Assembly: GCA_022419385.1 (NCBI GenBank)
Contig: JAJUBI010000007.1
Coordinates: 839,768-903,767 of the forward strand
Source: Paraconiothyrium sp. Pb-2020
Lineage: Eukaryota > Ascomycota > Dothideomycetes > Pleosporales > Didymosphaeriaceae
Length of the DNA: 64,000 nt
Direction of reading: 5' to 3'
Shown: piece by piece, positions 1 to 11,015 of the stretch
Layout of the letters: each line of letters opens with the position of its first letter
Position numbering within the stretch: position 1 is the first letter of the stretch
Notes under the pieces: generated by a model
Seen by the model: only the letters and a program-made list of their open reading frames with translations
What the model was told of the DNA's origin: nothing
Databases searched by the model: none
Program-made: the position numbers and the translations under genes

Positions 1-1082
1 TACTCCACACGCCTGTACCCGTGGACCAGGTCTAAATCCTTCCCGGGCGCTGACCGTCACGGGCGCCCGTTACGAAGGTAGGCTTTCTCAAGCCTTTCCT
101 ATGAGACCGTCTGCATGCTTCGTACTGTGTGTGCTTACGAGGCCGCCTGGCCGTATCCGTGAGCGGCACGAAACGGTGCGAAGCTGCTAGGCGCCTTACA
201 GTTAGGCCTCCTGTGGCGCCGACACCGTCAGACGTCGGTCGTACTCAAAGCCAACAACCTTTGACCACCTGGAAGTGACACAGCATGAGGCCCCTTCAGC
301 TCGTGCACAGCAAGACACCAGCTCTACTGTTGAACATGAACATGTCAACAACAGAACATTGCGCTGGCGGGAAGGTAGATTGCAGCCTGCTCGCCAGGGT
401 AGCGGATCCAGCCATGCAAAGGATCACGATCAGGCTCAGGCTGTGCCGTTCTGCTGCATGGCACCCGTCGCCGTCTGCAACCCTGCCTACCGTCCCCGCG
501 TGGCTCAAGCCGTGGCCTCGTATCGTTCCCTCGTTGTGTCGAGTGCAAGTCGTGACTACCAGCCTCTCTCATCTTCGGGCACATCAGCACCGCGTCCGAC
601 ACGTTCGACGAGGTACGAGCCATGCGGACAGAAGCTCTCGTCGCTTCCGCAGCATGTCCAGATGCCACGGCTGGGCGCTCTTGGGCGTCCGGTGGGACGG
701 CAAGACATGTGTAGAGAGGCACTGCTCTGGGTGGAAGGTGCCATGCTCAGGCCACTCGATTGGCGGACCTCAGTGACATACAAGCAGGGGCCCCTGAGTT
801 TCCCCAGACCTTGGCACCGCATTGCACCTGCGCCTCTATACGAAGGCTTGTTTGCGGTGTGAGTCGTAGCAGGATCCGGTGACCCTCGTCGCGCGCCAAC
901 CAGCATCGATGCCGTCCTGGGTTTACAGGTGAATGGACCTCCTTGGCGCACGCAGGAGCGCGCAGACCACCCATCACGCGGTTGAGCCAAACGCCCGACC
1001 ATAAAGACCTTGCCCGCCCTGCACCCCGTTCTGCTTCTCTTACGACTTACGACCCGTCTGCCCACACGGCATCGATTGGAAC
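1..1082. other. Upstream region without a supported gene
   Basis: Several overlapping open frames on both strands (longest about 195 codons at 275-862) compete with one another. None shows a recognisable domain, and they look like chance frames in GC-rich DNA. The stretch probably holds the promoter and 5' leader of the sugar transporter that starts at 1083. No transposon ends, tRNA or long repeat was seen. Confidence 0.5.
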
Positions 1083-2992
1083 ATGAAGGTAAGCCCGACC
1101 AGCCTCACCCCCCCTCAACATGCCATGCTAATCTTCGACAGACCTTCTACAATACTTACGCCATCTGCTCGTTCGCCGCCATCGGCGGTGGACTGTACGT
1201 ACCTCCTGGATGCAGTACCATCCTCACCTTTCAGACCAACGCTGACTTCACCCAAACAGGTTCGGCTTCGATATCTCCTCCATGTCGGGCGTTCTAGGCA
1301 CAAATGGCTACAAGAACTATTTCGGCAACCGTAAGTGAAGCGCATGAACGAACTATAATATCAAACTGACCATAGCAGCTGCCGGTTATCGTCAAGGTGG
1401 TATCACCGCGTCGATGCCCGCGGGCTCTTTGGTTGGCTCACTGGCGTCCTCGTTCATTGCCGATAAGCTCTCTCGTCGTACTGCCATTCAGGTCTCCGCC
1501 TTGATCTGGATCATCGGCTCTATCTTCCAAACTGCATCCAACGGTGTAGCCCTTCTCTGCTTCGGCCGCGTGGTTTCGGGCATCTCAATTGGTATCGCCT
1601 CATCCATCGTCCCCGTGTACCAGTCAGAGATTGCTCGCAAAGAGATTCGCGGCCGCGTCGTCTCCCTACAGCAATGGGCCATCACCTGGTAAGCCCAGAC
1701 CCTTACCTGGCTAGTTCCGTTCGCAAACAGCTGAATCCTTTCTAATCCTCGCTAGGGGTATCTTGATCCAATACTTCATTCAGTACGGCGCCTCATTCGT
1801 CGATGGAGGTCCAGAAAACCCTGGCCAGGGCACGTCGGCCTTCCGCATCCCGTGGGGCATTCAGATGGTTCCTGGCTTCATTCTCCTCGTCGGCATGTTC
1901 TTCTTCCCGTACTCCCCACGTTGGCTGGCATCGAAGGACCGTTGGGAGGAGGCTGTTCAGGTCTTGGCTTATCTCCATGGCGGTGGTGATGTGAACCACC
2001 CCAAGGTCCTGGCTGAGTACAAGGAAATTGAAGAGGCTCTTGCTTTCGAGCGTGAGCAGGCCGAGACATCGTTCGGCGCCCTGGTCAAGCCGCGCATCCT
2101 CAAGCGTGTAATACTCGGCATGAGCATCCAGATGTGGAGTCAGCTGTGCGGCATGAATATCATGTAGGTACTTCCCGCGATTTAAGCGTGTCAATAACTT
2201 ATATACCACACTTAGGATGTACTACATCGTTTACATCATGAAGGGAGCCAACATCGCGGATCCACTGCTCACCTCTTCCATCCAGTACATCATCAACGTG
2301 GCTATGACACTGCCAGCCATTATATACCTCGATCGATTCGGCCGTCGTCCAGCACTTTTGATAGGTTCTTTTCTGATGATGTCTTGGCTCTTTATCTCAG
2401 GTGCGCTCCAGGCATCTTACGGGGAGCCCTGGGCCGATCCCGACAAGAACACCTCGTGGCGCATCGTCGGCCACAAGAGCGTTTCACAAGGCATCGTCGC
2501 TTGCTCGTACCTTTTCGTCGCCAGCTTCGCCACCACCTGGGGTCCGACTTCGTGGACGTACCCATCCGAGATCTTCCCTGCTAAGGTCCGCGCTAAGGCT
2601 GTCTCTCTTGCTACGGCGTCCAACTGGCTCTGGAACTGCATTCTCGCGTTCGGCGTGCCCCCGCTTCTGTGGAACATCAACTGGAAGATGTACATGATTT
2701 TTGCTACGTTCAATGGCGTTGCTTTCATCCACGTAAATTAGTCCCTTTCGTAAGGATCGCATAATGGTACTGACTTATTGTGTAGATGTTCCTCACTGCT
2801 CCGGAGACCAAGGGCAAGACGCTCGAGGAGATGGATGAAGTATTCGACAATGGCATCCCGGCCTGGAAGACGCACGGCGGCACCTCGCGTCTTGACCAAC
2901 TGCAGCGTGACATTGAGAAAGGCGAGCTCAAGATCACGACTGCTGCGCACCCTACCACAACAGAGGTGGTCGAGCCGAAGACGACCGCTTAA
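1083..2992 (+). CDS. MFS sugar (hexose-type) transporter
   Basis: Plasma-membrane sugar porter of the major facilitator superfamily, predicted to move a hexose or related sugar with protons. Seven exons join in frame: 1083-1088, 1142-1194, 1260-1330, 1379-1688, 1756-2163, 2216-2732 and 2786-2992, giving 523 aa, normal for fungal hexose transporters. Seen in the product: the N-terminal GGLFGFDISSMSG motif around residue 17, an RGR loop motif after helix 4 (EIRGRVVSLQQ), a PESPR-like YSPRW, the RFGRRPAL loop and the C-terminal PETKGKT signature near 461. About 12 hydrophobic segments are present. The first exon codes only Met-Lys before a GTAAGC donor; the start is chosen because it restores the family N-terminus. 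Substrate is not predictable; it resembles the high-affinity glucose/monosaccharide group. Confidence 0.93.
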
Positions 2993-3585
2993 TTGCTAAG
3001 TTAACGGGTGCTTGGGAAAGGGCGCTACGAGTCGTCAAGCGTTATGGGTTTGACTGAGAACGGCAGAGCTCCAGAATGTTAAGATACTATAATGTCACGG
3101 CATGTCTCTTTTAATCGTACTGCTGTACGGTTTGATGAAGAGCCTTGAAGCTATCAATGCAGAGAATTATGCACGGTACAGCTGCCAATGTTTCATCATA
3201 TGACCCAATCTTGATCAATGCCCCCGAGACAAAGCTTCAACTCTTCGTTGCACGTGCGTGTTTTCTTGCTCAGCTATGCTAACTGAATATGCTAACTAGA
3301 TATGCTAACGAGATATGCACACAAAATGTATGTAGAGATAGTGTGGAAGCTACTCTCCAGACAATGCCTACAACGAAGATCATACCGCAGTATCCCAGAT
3401 GAGCTGATGTATGCAGGGCATCCATAGCTGTCCTTTACCCCGCCCTCGGTTTCTGGTGTTTGTTTCCTACACGAATGCCTCTGTAATGCTGGCATTACTC
3501 GCGCTATAATGCTAGATAAGGCGATTAATTTTACCACCAAATATACTCGAGAGCCCAGCTGATCAGCCCCACCTCCAGCTTACGC
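2993..3585. other. Convergent 3' intergenic region
   Basis: Lies between the 3' ends of the sugar transporter (+) and the nucleotidyltransferase gene (-), so it should hold two 3' UTRs and polyadenylation signals. The only notable feature is the short tandem repeat at 3275-3320. Confidence 0.6.
3275..3320. repeat. 13-bp tandem repeat, about 3.5 copies
   Basis: Three consecutive 13-base units beginning TATGCTAAC (3275-3287, 3288-3300, 3301-3313) and a partial fourth (TATGCAC). Units differ at one to three positions. Probably a minisatellite in a 3' UTR or spacer. Confidence 0.8.
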
Positions 3586-5778
3586 TTAAGCTCCAGGTGC
3601 AGTAACGTCTGGGGCAATGGCTGCAGCACTAGGCTCGACCCCGAGGCCATTTTCACCAGTACCACCTCCCTCTGCCACCGGCACCGCTGTCTTAGACTCG
3701 GTTTCGGTCTTGTTCGGCGTTATCGGAGGCGCCTGCTCAACCACTTCATCGAACAAACCATCCTCGGGTGCTTGTCCCCTCCCCACAGCATTCAATATCC
3801 GACCTGCGCGCCTCAACTCATCCCGTATAGCCACGATACCATCATGCGTAACCGTGCGCGCGACATTGTGATCCAACTCAAACGGATCCTCGATGGAGAA
3901 CAAATAACGCTGTCTCACCTCTTTGCCATTTGAAAACGTAGTCGTCGCCTTCGTCCAGCCCTTCTCTATCTTTTGGCGTATACCGCCGGGCGTCCTGAGA
4001 CTGAGAACTTCAGTCGCCCAGTAAAAGCACCACGTCTTCTGGCCATAAGCGTTGGGCTGTGCGATCGAAGCGTAGTACTGGAAGAAGCCACGTAGAAGCT
4101 CGCCGATGGACTGGGTGTTGCGGGTAAGTTGACCGGTGCTGGCGAGGTGCGCGATGGTGGCTTCGTCTCGCCAGAACCGTACGATGTAGCCGCCGACGGT
4201 AGTTACGTGGAGGAGGTTTTGTAGGTCTTCGGCTTTGGTCATGGTTGGACGCCAGGTTGATTGTAGGTTTGGGCAGACGGGTGGGGAAGCCACGTTTATG
4301 AGGTAGTGCAGGACCATGAGGACCCATCCGTATGAGGACAGGGTGCCAGAGTAGGCACTGTTAATCTTGCGGCGCTTGGCCCACGCTTTGACGAAGAGGA
4401 CCATGGGGCGTACGCGTGGGTCTGCAAGGGAGTAACATCGTAGTAGATGGGTGTTATGGATTGCAAGCGGGTTCTCGAAGTTAACGTCGCATTGGATTCC
4501 AACGCCCTGTTTAGGAAAGTCGAGTGGACCAAGTTTCTTCTCTCGCAGCCATTTCTTGGGGGCGCGGGGATGACGGTCTTTCGAAGCTTCAGCGGCGTCT
4601 TCAGTTTCTTTAGGACCGTCATTTTCTCTGGGGCTTTCGGTTGCTGGTGACTTCACTACTTCCGCCTTGCTGGTATCAGCGTGATCAACGACTTTCACGC
4701 TGGTCTGTGTTCGCGCAGTGTCTTTGACCGCTTTAGCCTCCGCGAGCGTGGGAAAATCCCGCGAGTCATTGACTTGTGAAGACTTCACCGGATCATTAGG
4801 CTGGGTCGGGTTTTGGGACGTGACACCAGAAGCAGCATGTGGCGGATACTGTTCTTCTTCCGGCAGTTGGTCCCATTTATGACGTTCTTCGAAGAGAGCA
4901 TTGTATAACTCGTCGGTAGGTTTCTGGCACACTTTTAGGATAGGCACACGCGTCCTTGTCAAAAGGCGCCCTCCCATCTTCGCTTCGAGAATGGCGCGTT
5001 CCAACAAGCGCGGAATGTTCCGATCAATGCCCGCTTCGCGCGATTTCGAGCAATCTTTCCACTCCGGCACTATGGCAAGATCCATATCTGACCCTGGAGT
5101 GGCAAAGCCAGATGCTAAGCTCCCAAACGGGACAAGTTTTATGGAAGCAATGTCACCAGTGTACCTTTCCGCGAATTCCTTCTGGCAGACAGCTTCCAGT
5201 TGCTGCCTGAATGCTTCCTTCTCTTCAAACTCTTGCTTTGTCATCTCTGCTTTCGGTATTTCTTGGGAAGCTAGATTGTCCAGATATGTGACCTGGAGAG
5301 TGGGATCGAAGACCTGGCGCGCTTGGAAGTTTGCATTGAAGGTATTGGCGTACGGACTCCTCATACCTCGACCACGATGCGGTTGATTTCCAGGGGGGGC
5401 AAATGGTCGAAAGTGCACGGCAGATTGCGCAACATTCGAGGCATTTCCAGCAGGATCGTACGGTCGTTGAAGCATTCGAGACCCATTGCCTACAAGCATC
5501 TCATCTCGGTGAAGCGGTTGCGGCGCCATATTTTGCTGGACCGGTGCAGCCGGAAATTCTCGATGTCGATGCTCGCTTTCACCCCAATGACTCGAGCTTC
5601 CACGATGCGAGTGAGGGCGTCCGCGCCCTCTTCCTCGGCCTCGTGACCTTGGGTGTTGGTGATGGTAATTCGACATTTGGCTGGTTGCTGCGTCCGAACG
5701 ACTGCCGATGGTGACATTGGTGAGAATCATGTTGCGCAGCTGGTCCTCCAAACTCTCTTGCGCCTGCTGTTCAGCCAT
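3586..5778 (-). CDS. Cid1-family poly(A)/poly(U) RNA nucleotidyltransferase
   Basis: Non-canonical RNA polymerase of the DNA polymerase beta-like nucleotidyltransferase superfamily, expected to add A or U tails to RNA 3' ends. A single uninterrupted frame of 730 aa. Residues 45-60 form an RG-rich patch, a likely RNA contact. The catalytic core has the G-S motif at 219-220 followed by Asp231 and Asp233 (GSDMDL), with the third carboxylate at Asp431 (CDVNFEN). A PAP/25A-associated domain with an NAYGQKTWCFYW stretch follows, and the C-terminus is low-complexity. Between the second and third catalytic Asp lies a disordered insert (about 290-410) rich in E, K, T and S. All three carboxylates are present, so it should be active. 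The exact family member (Cid1, Cid11, Cid13 type) and RNA targets cannot be told. It is divergent from TFIIF alpha. Confidence 0.85.
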   Translation of the reverse strand: MAEQQAQESLEDQLRNMILTNVTIGSRSDAATSQMSNYHHQHPRSRGRGRGRGRPHSHRGSSSHWGESEHRHREFPAAPVQQNMAPQPLHRDEMLVGNGSRMLQRPYDPAGNASNVAQSAVHFRPFAPPGNQPHRGRGMRSPYANTFNANFQARQVFDPTLQVTYLDNLASQEIPKAEMTKQEFEEKEAFRQQLEAVCQKEFAERYTGDIASIKLVPFGSLASGFATPGSDMDLAIVPEWKDCSKSREAGIDRNIPRLLERAILEAKMGGRLLTRTRVPILKVCQKPTDELYNALFEERHKWDQLPEEEQYPPHAASGVTSQNPTQPNDPVKSSQVNDSRDFPTLAEAKAVKDTARTQTSVKVVDHADTSKAEVVKSPATESPRENDGPKETEDAAEASKDRHPRAPKKWLREKKLGPLDFPKQGVGIQCDVNFENPLAIHNTHLLRCYSLADPRVRPMVLFVKAWAKRRKINSAYSGTLSSYGWVLMVLHYLINVASPPVCPNLQSTWRPTMTKAEDLQNLLHVTTVGGYIVRFWRDEATIAHLASTGQLTRNTQSIGELLRGFFQYYASIAQPNAYGQKTWCFYWATEVLSLRTPGGIRQKIEKGWTKATTTFSNGKEVRQRYLFSIEDPFELDHNVARTVTHDGIVAIRDELRRAGRILNAVGRGQAPEDGLFDEVVEQAPPITPNKTETESKTAVPVAEGGGTGENGLGVEPSAAAIAPDVTAPGA

Positions 5779-6180
5779 TCTGAGAAGTTGTAGTTGTTCT
5801 CAAGCTGCGCTATCGTGAAACGCTGTTCGATAGACACCAAATTAGGTCTTAGGAAGACATCAGCGCACGTACCCACCAGACCAATTGGATGGCCGCAAGT
5901 GCTCTACGACCTCCTCGGCTCATTCTGCGTTTGTGGGCACGCGACGCAGGTGCCAGAGGTGAATTACAGGGTCTGGCTGGCACACGGACCCCTGCACGCC
6001 CGCCGCGCGCTATCACTCTTGGCATACGGGCCCCGACGTCGTTCGCATCGCAAGTAACAAAGCTGCGGCCTCTTTCTTTATCCATCCACCAAAGACCTTC
6101 ATTCTTCCACCTACAGACACCAGCCCGCCCGAAAAATCCCCATAGACACACATACTCGTTTCAAAACGACGATCCCCGTG
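5779..6180. promoter_or_regulatory. Divergent promoter region (nucleotidyltransferase / TFIIF alpha)
   Basis: 402 bp between the start codons of two oppositely directed genes, so it must contain both promoters and 5' leaders. No clear TATA box was seen. Pyrimidine-rich stretches lie just upstream of the TFIIF alpha start. Confidence 0.55.
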
Positions 6181-8271
6181 ATGAACGGAAGACCGCCCCC
6201 GCCGGCGAACGCTGTGCCCGTCGCACCAGGGCCAGCTCCCGTTGCGAAACGCCGCCGGCCGCGTCCAGCAGCGAGCGTGCTGCGTGCTCCCCAGCGGCCG
6301 CTCAAGAGCGTTTCGCGCCCCGTCACTACTCTCACTCAGCTGAACAAGCGCGATGCTCCCAACACGCCCGTTAGTATTGAGCGGCTCCGTAATGAGTTTA
6401 TCGATGCGGGTGCCTCGTCATATCCGCTGGTTGTCACGCGTAAAGACCTTAAAGAGCTGCGCCATCACGTCATGAGGCTGCAAGCCAAGGATCGTGTCAA
6501 TATCCAGAACGAGCAGCAGTTCACGCCGCCCGTCCGTCTCCATCGTCGCGACCAACGTGCACCACCCGGTGGCAAGGGCGCAGAAGACGAAGACAAAGAC
6601 GAAGATATAGAAGAGGCCAGGGAGCGTGAACGCCAAGAGGAAGAGAAGGAGGCCCGACGAGTAAAGCGCGAGGGTATTCAGGCCCAAATCGCCCCGACTG
6701 GAACCACCAAGGGAAAGCCCTTTGGCAAGAAGACGGAGCAAAAGTACCGTCCGGACGACACGCCCGAGGCGAAGAAGCGCCAGCTGCTGCGATACGAGGA
6801 GACATTACCTTGGCATCTGGAAGATGATGACAACAAGCAAACCTGGGTAGGACTGTATGAGTCTGAGATGTCTGAGAAGCATGTCATGCTCACAGTGGAG
6901 AATGGGCCAGATCAACTCCCAGTCATTCAACTTGCGCCTTTAGAGCGCTGGTATCGTTTCAACGCCAAAACCAAGGCCAAGTCGACAGAGGACTCCGATC
7001 TCTTGAAAGCGAAGAAGGACTCATACTTCGAAGCGCGCGAGAGGAAGAAATTCAAGGAAGAGATGGAGAAAGATAAGGTATCGCGCGCACGGCAAATCCG
7101 CACGAGGGTAGGTGGGGGAGACGACGATGAGGGCAGGATCAAACGCCTCGATGATGACGACGTGCCTAGAGTCAAGCGCGAGGCAGACGCCGACGACATT
7201 GATTTTGAGGAAGACTTTGCCGACGATGAAGAAGGCCTGAACGGTCTCTTTGATGGCGATGATGAAATTGTCAAGGAGGCGCAAGAGAAACTCAAGCGTG
7301 ACCAGCTCAGCGCTGCTGCTTTTGACCTCCGGGATGAGCGACAGATTTGGGCACAAGAGGAACGTGAGAAGAAGGAAGAAGAGGAGAAGGCTCTCGAGGC
7401 AGAAATCAGAAAGTCACTTGTCAAGCGCGAGAAGAATTATGATTACGCTGGCAGCGACTCCGAATACAGCGAGACAGACTCGGAGACCGAGCGGCAGAGA
7501 GCTAAGGAGGAAGAGGAGAAGAAGGCTGCTGAGCAAATTGGCAAGGCTTCTGAGGGGGACAAGACTGTCTCAGGTGCCTCCACCAAGGGTGGCTCGACCC
7601 CCGCGCCACGTTCTCCCGACGTCAACAAGAAGAAGCGCCCTGCGCCCGGCTCCCCGAACTTGTCTGAAGCCAGCGGTAATGAATCTGCGCGTAAGAAGCA
7701 CAAGAAGAAGCACGAGAAGAACGCAGATGGTTCGCGCAAGGCTATACCCTTGCGTACAGGAGCTGCGTCTGGCAGCGACAGCGAGATGACAGATGCCAGC
7801 AAGCCGAAGAAGCACAAGCTGAAGGTCCGCCTCGGCGGTACCCCTGGTGCCAGCCCTTCAGTCAGCCGTGCAGGAAGTCCAGCGGCGCAGGTCAATGGGA
7901 GCCGTGCTGGCAGTCCGGTGGCTGCCGGTGGCGCACCGGTCACTCCTCGTACGTTTACTCTGTCAATACTAAATCTCACGGTGAATACTCTGCTAATCTC
8001 ATACCTTACAGAGAGCCGCCTTCCGTCTGCAAGCGAGATTTACAATGCCCTTCCACCCGAAGGCATGCCAATCCAGACCCTCATCAATAAGTTTAGGGAA
8101 CGCGTGGACAAGAGCAACATGAACGTGTTCATCAAACTAGTTAGGGCCGTCGCCTCATATGACAAAGGCCGCGGCTGGTTGAGTCCGCTCCCGGAACTGC
8201 CATCGGACGAGCAAATAGCTGCTCACACGAAGCCCAAGCCTGCTGTGAAAGCAGCGAGTCCGCCAGCTTAG
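6181..8271 (+). CDS. TFG1: TFIIF alpha subunit (RAP74/Tfg1)
   Basis: Large subunit of general transcription factor IIF, which escorts RNA polymerase II to promoters and aids initiation and elongation in the nucleus. Exons 6181-7948 and 8012-8271 give 675 aa. The RAP74 N-terminal dimerisation region includes LPWHLEDDDNKQTWVGLYES and a following LERWYRFNAK strand. It is followed by a long charged E/D/K/R-rich linker and a C-terminal winged-helix region (SASEIYNALPPEGMPIQTLI). The intron 7949-8011 is 63 nt, a multiple of three, and has no stop, so an unspliced reading adds 21 residues. The spliced form gives TPQSRLPSASEIY, which fits the family. The start is the ATG at 6181; an in-frame GTG lies just before it. 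Confidence 0.9.
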   Translation: MNGRPPPPANAVPVAPGPAPVAKRRRPRPAASVLRAPQRPLKSVSRPVTTLTQLNKRDAPNTPVSIERLRNEFIDAGASSYPLVVTRKDLKELRHHVMRLQAKDRVNIQNEQQFTPPVRLHRRDQRAPPGGKGAEDEDKDEDIEEARERERQEEEKEARRVKREGIQAQIAPTGTTKGKPFGKKTEQKYRPDDTPEAKKRQLLRYEETLPWHLEDDDNKQTWVGLYESEMSEKHVMLTVENGPDQLPVIQLAPLERWYRFNAKTKAKSTEDSDLLKAKKDSYFEARERKKFKEEMEKDKVSRARQIRTRVGGGDDDEGRIKRLDDDDVPRVKREADADDIDFEEDFADDEEGLNGLFDGDDEIVKEAQEKLKRDQLSAAAFDLRDERQIWAQEEREKKEEEEKALEAEIRKSLVKREKNYDYAGSDSEYSETDSETERQRAKEEEEKKAAEQIGKASEGDKTVSGASTKGGSTPAPRSPDVNKKKRPAPGSPNLSEASGNESARKKHKKKHEKNADGSRKAIPLRTGAASGSDSEMTDASKPKKHKLKVRLGGTPGASPSVSRAGSPAAQVNGSRAGSPVAAGGAPVTPRTFTLSILNLTVNTLLISYLTESRLPSASEIYNALPPEGMPIQTLINKFRERVDKSNMNVFIKLVRAVASYDKGRGWLSPLPELPSDEQIAAHTKPKPAVKAASPPA

Positions 8272-8692
8272 AGTGCTTCAATGAGTATTGAAGCGTTGAT
8301 TTACAGAACTTCCAGATATGGGATTCCGATGCATGTGACACGGCGTTCTAACAGGGGTGGTATTTCCATTGGCGAGGCGTTCTTATGAGTTGAGCTGCTG
8401 GGCTGGAGCTTCGTAGGCATATCGTATTCGGCTTGGGCCGTTGTCTTCGTCTCAGCTGAATTGTTCGTTATTGTACATCCGATTTGAGACAGCATATCAA
8501 TTCGCAGCTCAATTTGGAGATTTAACAATGGCTCCTTTCTAGGTACATGTCAGGCATGTACTCTTTAAGATACCATGAATAGATCTATATACCCTCCAAT
8601 CTTGTCCTCCCCACCTTCGAAACCATATTGTCATCCGTTAGCACCCATCGCCCATTAATTATGAACAGCTGATAGACCACCCAGATATTTCC
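8272..8692. other. Intergenic region
   Basis: Lies between the 3' end of the TFIIF alpha gene and the 3' end of the NmrA-like pseudogene. Only short frames without recognisable content were seen. Confidence 0.5.
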
Positions 8693-9107
8693 CTAAAATC
8701 CGCCGGGGTACCCCTCGGCCTTCCTGCCAATGCCTTTACCCCCCAGATTCTCCAAGGTGCCCATAGCCTTCGAGCGGATCGCCTTGCCATCAATCTTCTC
8801 GTACACCTTCGCAATCTCCTTCACGCTGTGCTCACCGGAGCACGCACGGAAAAGGAGAAGGTGGCCGTCATTTGGAGTTCAGCGGTTCCCATTAAGGCAA
8901 TGATGATGGCGTCAACGTCCTTGATGGCGCTGAACAAAGCGGAGATGTCTTCGTAGTTCTTGCTTTGGATGAATCATTCGAGCTTGATGCTATGATCGAG
9001 CTTGTCGGGCGAGCGACCGAGACCGCGGACGATGAGACCTCTGGCGAAGGGATGGCGAGCGAGGTGTTGGACGAAGTGGCCAGGGATGCGGCGATGAGGA
9101 GGAGCAT
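8693..9107 (-). pseudogene. NmrA-like NAD(P)-binding protein, degenerate fragment
   Basis: The minus strand carries a broken relative of the NmrA-like/isoflavone reductase-like Rossmann family. ATG at 9107 begins a typical MLLLIAA strand. The frame then shifts near 9080, where the Gly-rich dinucleotide loop should be. It continues as HFVQHLARHPFARGLIVRG and GRSPDKLDHS, meets an in-frame TGA (8974-8976) inside what should be LESFIQ, and resumes with a DVDAII strand. A second shift around 8857 leads to DGHLLLFRA, after which the family's middle part is missing and the text jumps to a C-terminal-like piece (VKEIAKVYEKIDGK) ending at TAG 8693-8695. At least two frameshifts, one nonsense codon and a large internal deletion rule out a working enzyme. 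The family assignment is from recalled motifs, not a search. Confidence 0.7.
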
Positions 9108-10019
9108 TCTGGTGGTTTTCGGTGGTGATTAATCTGGAAAGCTGACGACACTAAGGACATCAGGAGCTAGGTATGCAGATTGTGGTATTCACCTTCATTT
9201 TTCCTGTCCTTGATCTTATACTCTTACCCCTAGCTCCTTCGACCTTCCTCGTCAATTGCTTTCTAAGTGACTTCCTAAGCCGACCCATATCGATGTCTTC
9301 TGGACAACATTGGCAGCGAGGATCCATTCTTGAGCTCCTTCCTGCCAATTCGACATGGATTAAACATCGAATGGAAAGTATTGGCTCATAAACTCCATCT
9401 GAGAGGGCCTTATCGATATCTCGGAGTGACAAGGAACCCCTTTCCGCATTCGTTCGCTGCAGGGTTTTTGTTGTGTTCAAGGCCGAAGAAAACATTCACA
9501 TTATGGGTGGGACAGGATGTTCCATCGCTCATAGACGAGAACTGGACTATATACAAGTAGGCGATTGTCGCATCTTGGATAATCGGATCTTGGATAAATC
9601 TGCGCCATATCCTTGCAGACATTATCCGATTCCAACTTCTGGGAACATCGACGCCACGCTTAGAGTTTTGGCTCCTTGTTCTTCGTGTGGTATTCCTGAG
9701 GTTGGCAAAGGGAAGTCCGAGGGTTTAGAGTAGGTCCAAGAGACAAAGGAGCGTCTCCACGAGGTATCCAGGTTTTTTGAGTGTTCTTTTGGAAACAGGC
9801 AGTCCCTTTGCGCAAAGCTCAGGGAGCGAAGTCCGAGTATGTGAAGAGTTGACAGCTACATTTCTGACCCCAAAGCCTCTTTTGCCGAAATGTTATCAGT
9901 TTCTCCTGCTGTATGAGGTTTTGAAAGATGTGGTGTTATACCTCTGAGAATCACGGACTTCGTCACATGACAACCTCCCCCGGATAAAACATCCCTAAGT
10001 GCAACGTCTCCTCCTGCGT
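9108..10019. other. Intergenic region, no supported gene
   Basis: About 900 bp between the NmrA-like pseudogene and the Izh-like gene. Frames of up to about 111 codons exist on the minus strand (9160-9495), but they match nothing I know and overlap frames on the other strand. It may hold more decayed sequence like its neighbour, but I cannot show that. Confidence 0.45.
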
Positions 10020-11015
10020 CTACCGCCATGCCCCATTAGAAAATATAAACTTCTCAACGCCACCTCTCGAGTTATGCTCATAATCAAAAGCCTTCACCAA
10101 TCCCGCAAGATGGCTCATCGCTGCCAACACAACCAGGACATGAAAAATCTGATGGCTAGATCCCCAAATATCAAATGCACCTGGCCGAAGACGTTCTGGA
10201 AACCTTGCTGCATAAATTGCCGCTCCAAGGATATATAGTACACCCTGTAGTAGAACCCAATCGAGCCCGATCGTGTTACGCAGTTGCGAGAAGCCATATA
10301 GCCGCTGGGCATGCAAGACGGGAAACACAGCCGACAAGCCCATTAGCACGAACATAAGCGCGCGGAAGGGGCGTAGAGCAGGAGTGCGGAACTTGGGGTG
10401 GATGGAGACAATGGATGTCCCTGCTGCTAGGGTCGTAATCTTTACCACACTTAGCCCTCAGTCGCACCATCGTTTACGATGGAGACTTACCATAGCCGCG
10501 TACGTCTTCATCAACTGCGGCTCGCTTTGGAAACCGTAATACAAGACTGGAATGAAGCTGCCCCAGATCAAAAGTACAATCCCTAGGTAATCCAGCTTGT
10601 TACCCCAGACGGCGACTTCATGGCTGTGGTTCGAGATGGTGTGGTATGTGGCGCTCATACCCAAGCATGCTACTGCGCCGAGAAAGAAACAAGTAAAGAC
10701 CATTACATCTTCCTGGGTAGCGGAATCGTAGCGTGGACTGAGAGTGCGATAGATCACGGCAGAGCCAAAGAGTGCCAGGATTGCTCCAATGAGGTGCGAC
10801 CAGATATTGACGGTTTCGTTGTGGATGTACCTGACCGATGCGAACGACTTGCTGTAAGAATGTGTCGCCGGTCGGTAGCCGGATATGATGTAATGATTGT
10901 CTTGTTGCCAGGCGGGAAGCTCATTCCATAATACGGTCAATTTCTCTTCAAGTTTTTGTTCCAATTTTTGTTCGCCTTTGACGATTGTCCTAGCGGTATC
11001 TTTTGCAGTGCCCAT
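10020..11015 (-). CDS. PAQR/haemolysin-III family membrane protein (Izh-like)
   Basis: Seven-helix membrane protein of the progestin/adipoQ receptor family. Fungal members (Izh) are linked to zinc and lipid homeostasis. Exon 1 is 11015-10491 and exon 2 is 10439-10020; the 51-nt intron has a GTAAGT donor. The product is 314 aa. Family hallmarks seen: HNETVNIWSH before the first helix, SATYHTISNHS after the second, HPKFRTPALRPFRA between helices, and HQIFH in the last helix, which supplies the paired metal-binding histidines. An extended reading from a TTG at 11051 is possible, but the ATG at 11015 is preferred. The adjacent GEQKLEQKLEEKL segment suggests a short cytosolic coiled coil. Ligand and exact role are unknown. 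Confidence 0.88.

Noticed and set aside
275..862. Open frames of 163-195 codons on the + strand and others on the - strand
   Set aside because: They overlap each other in different frames and strands, with Arg/Ser/Pro-rich text and no domain. Likely chance frames in GC-rich leader DNA.
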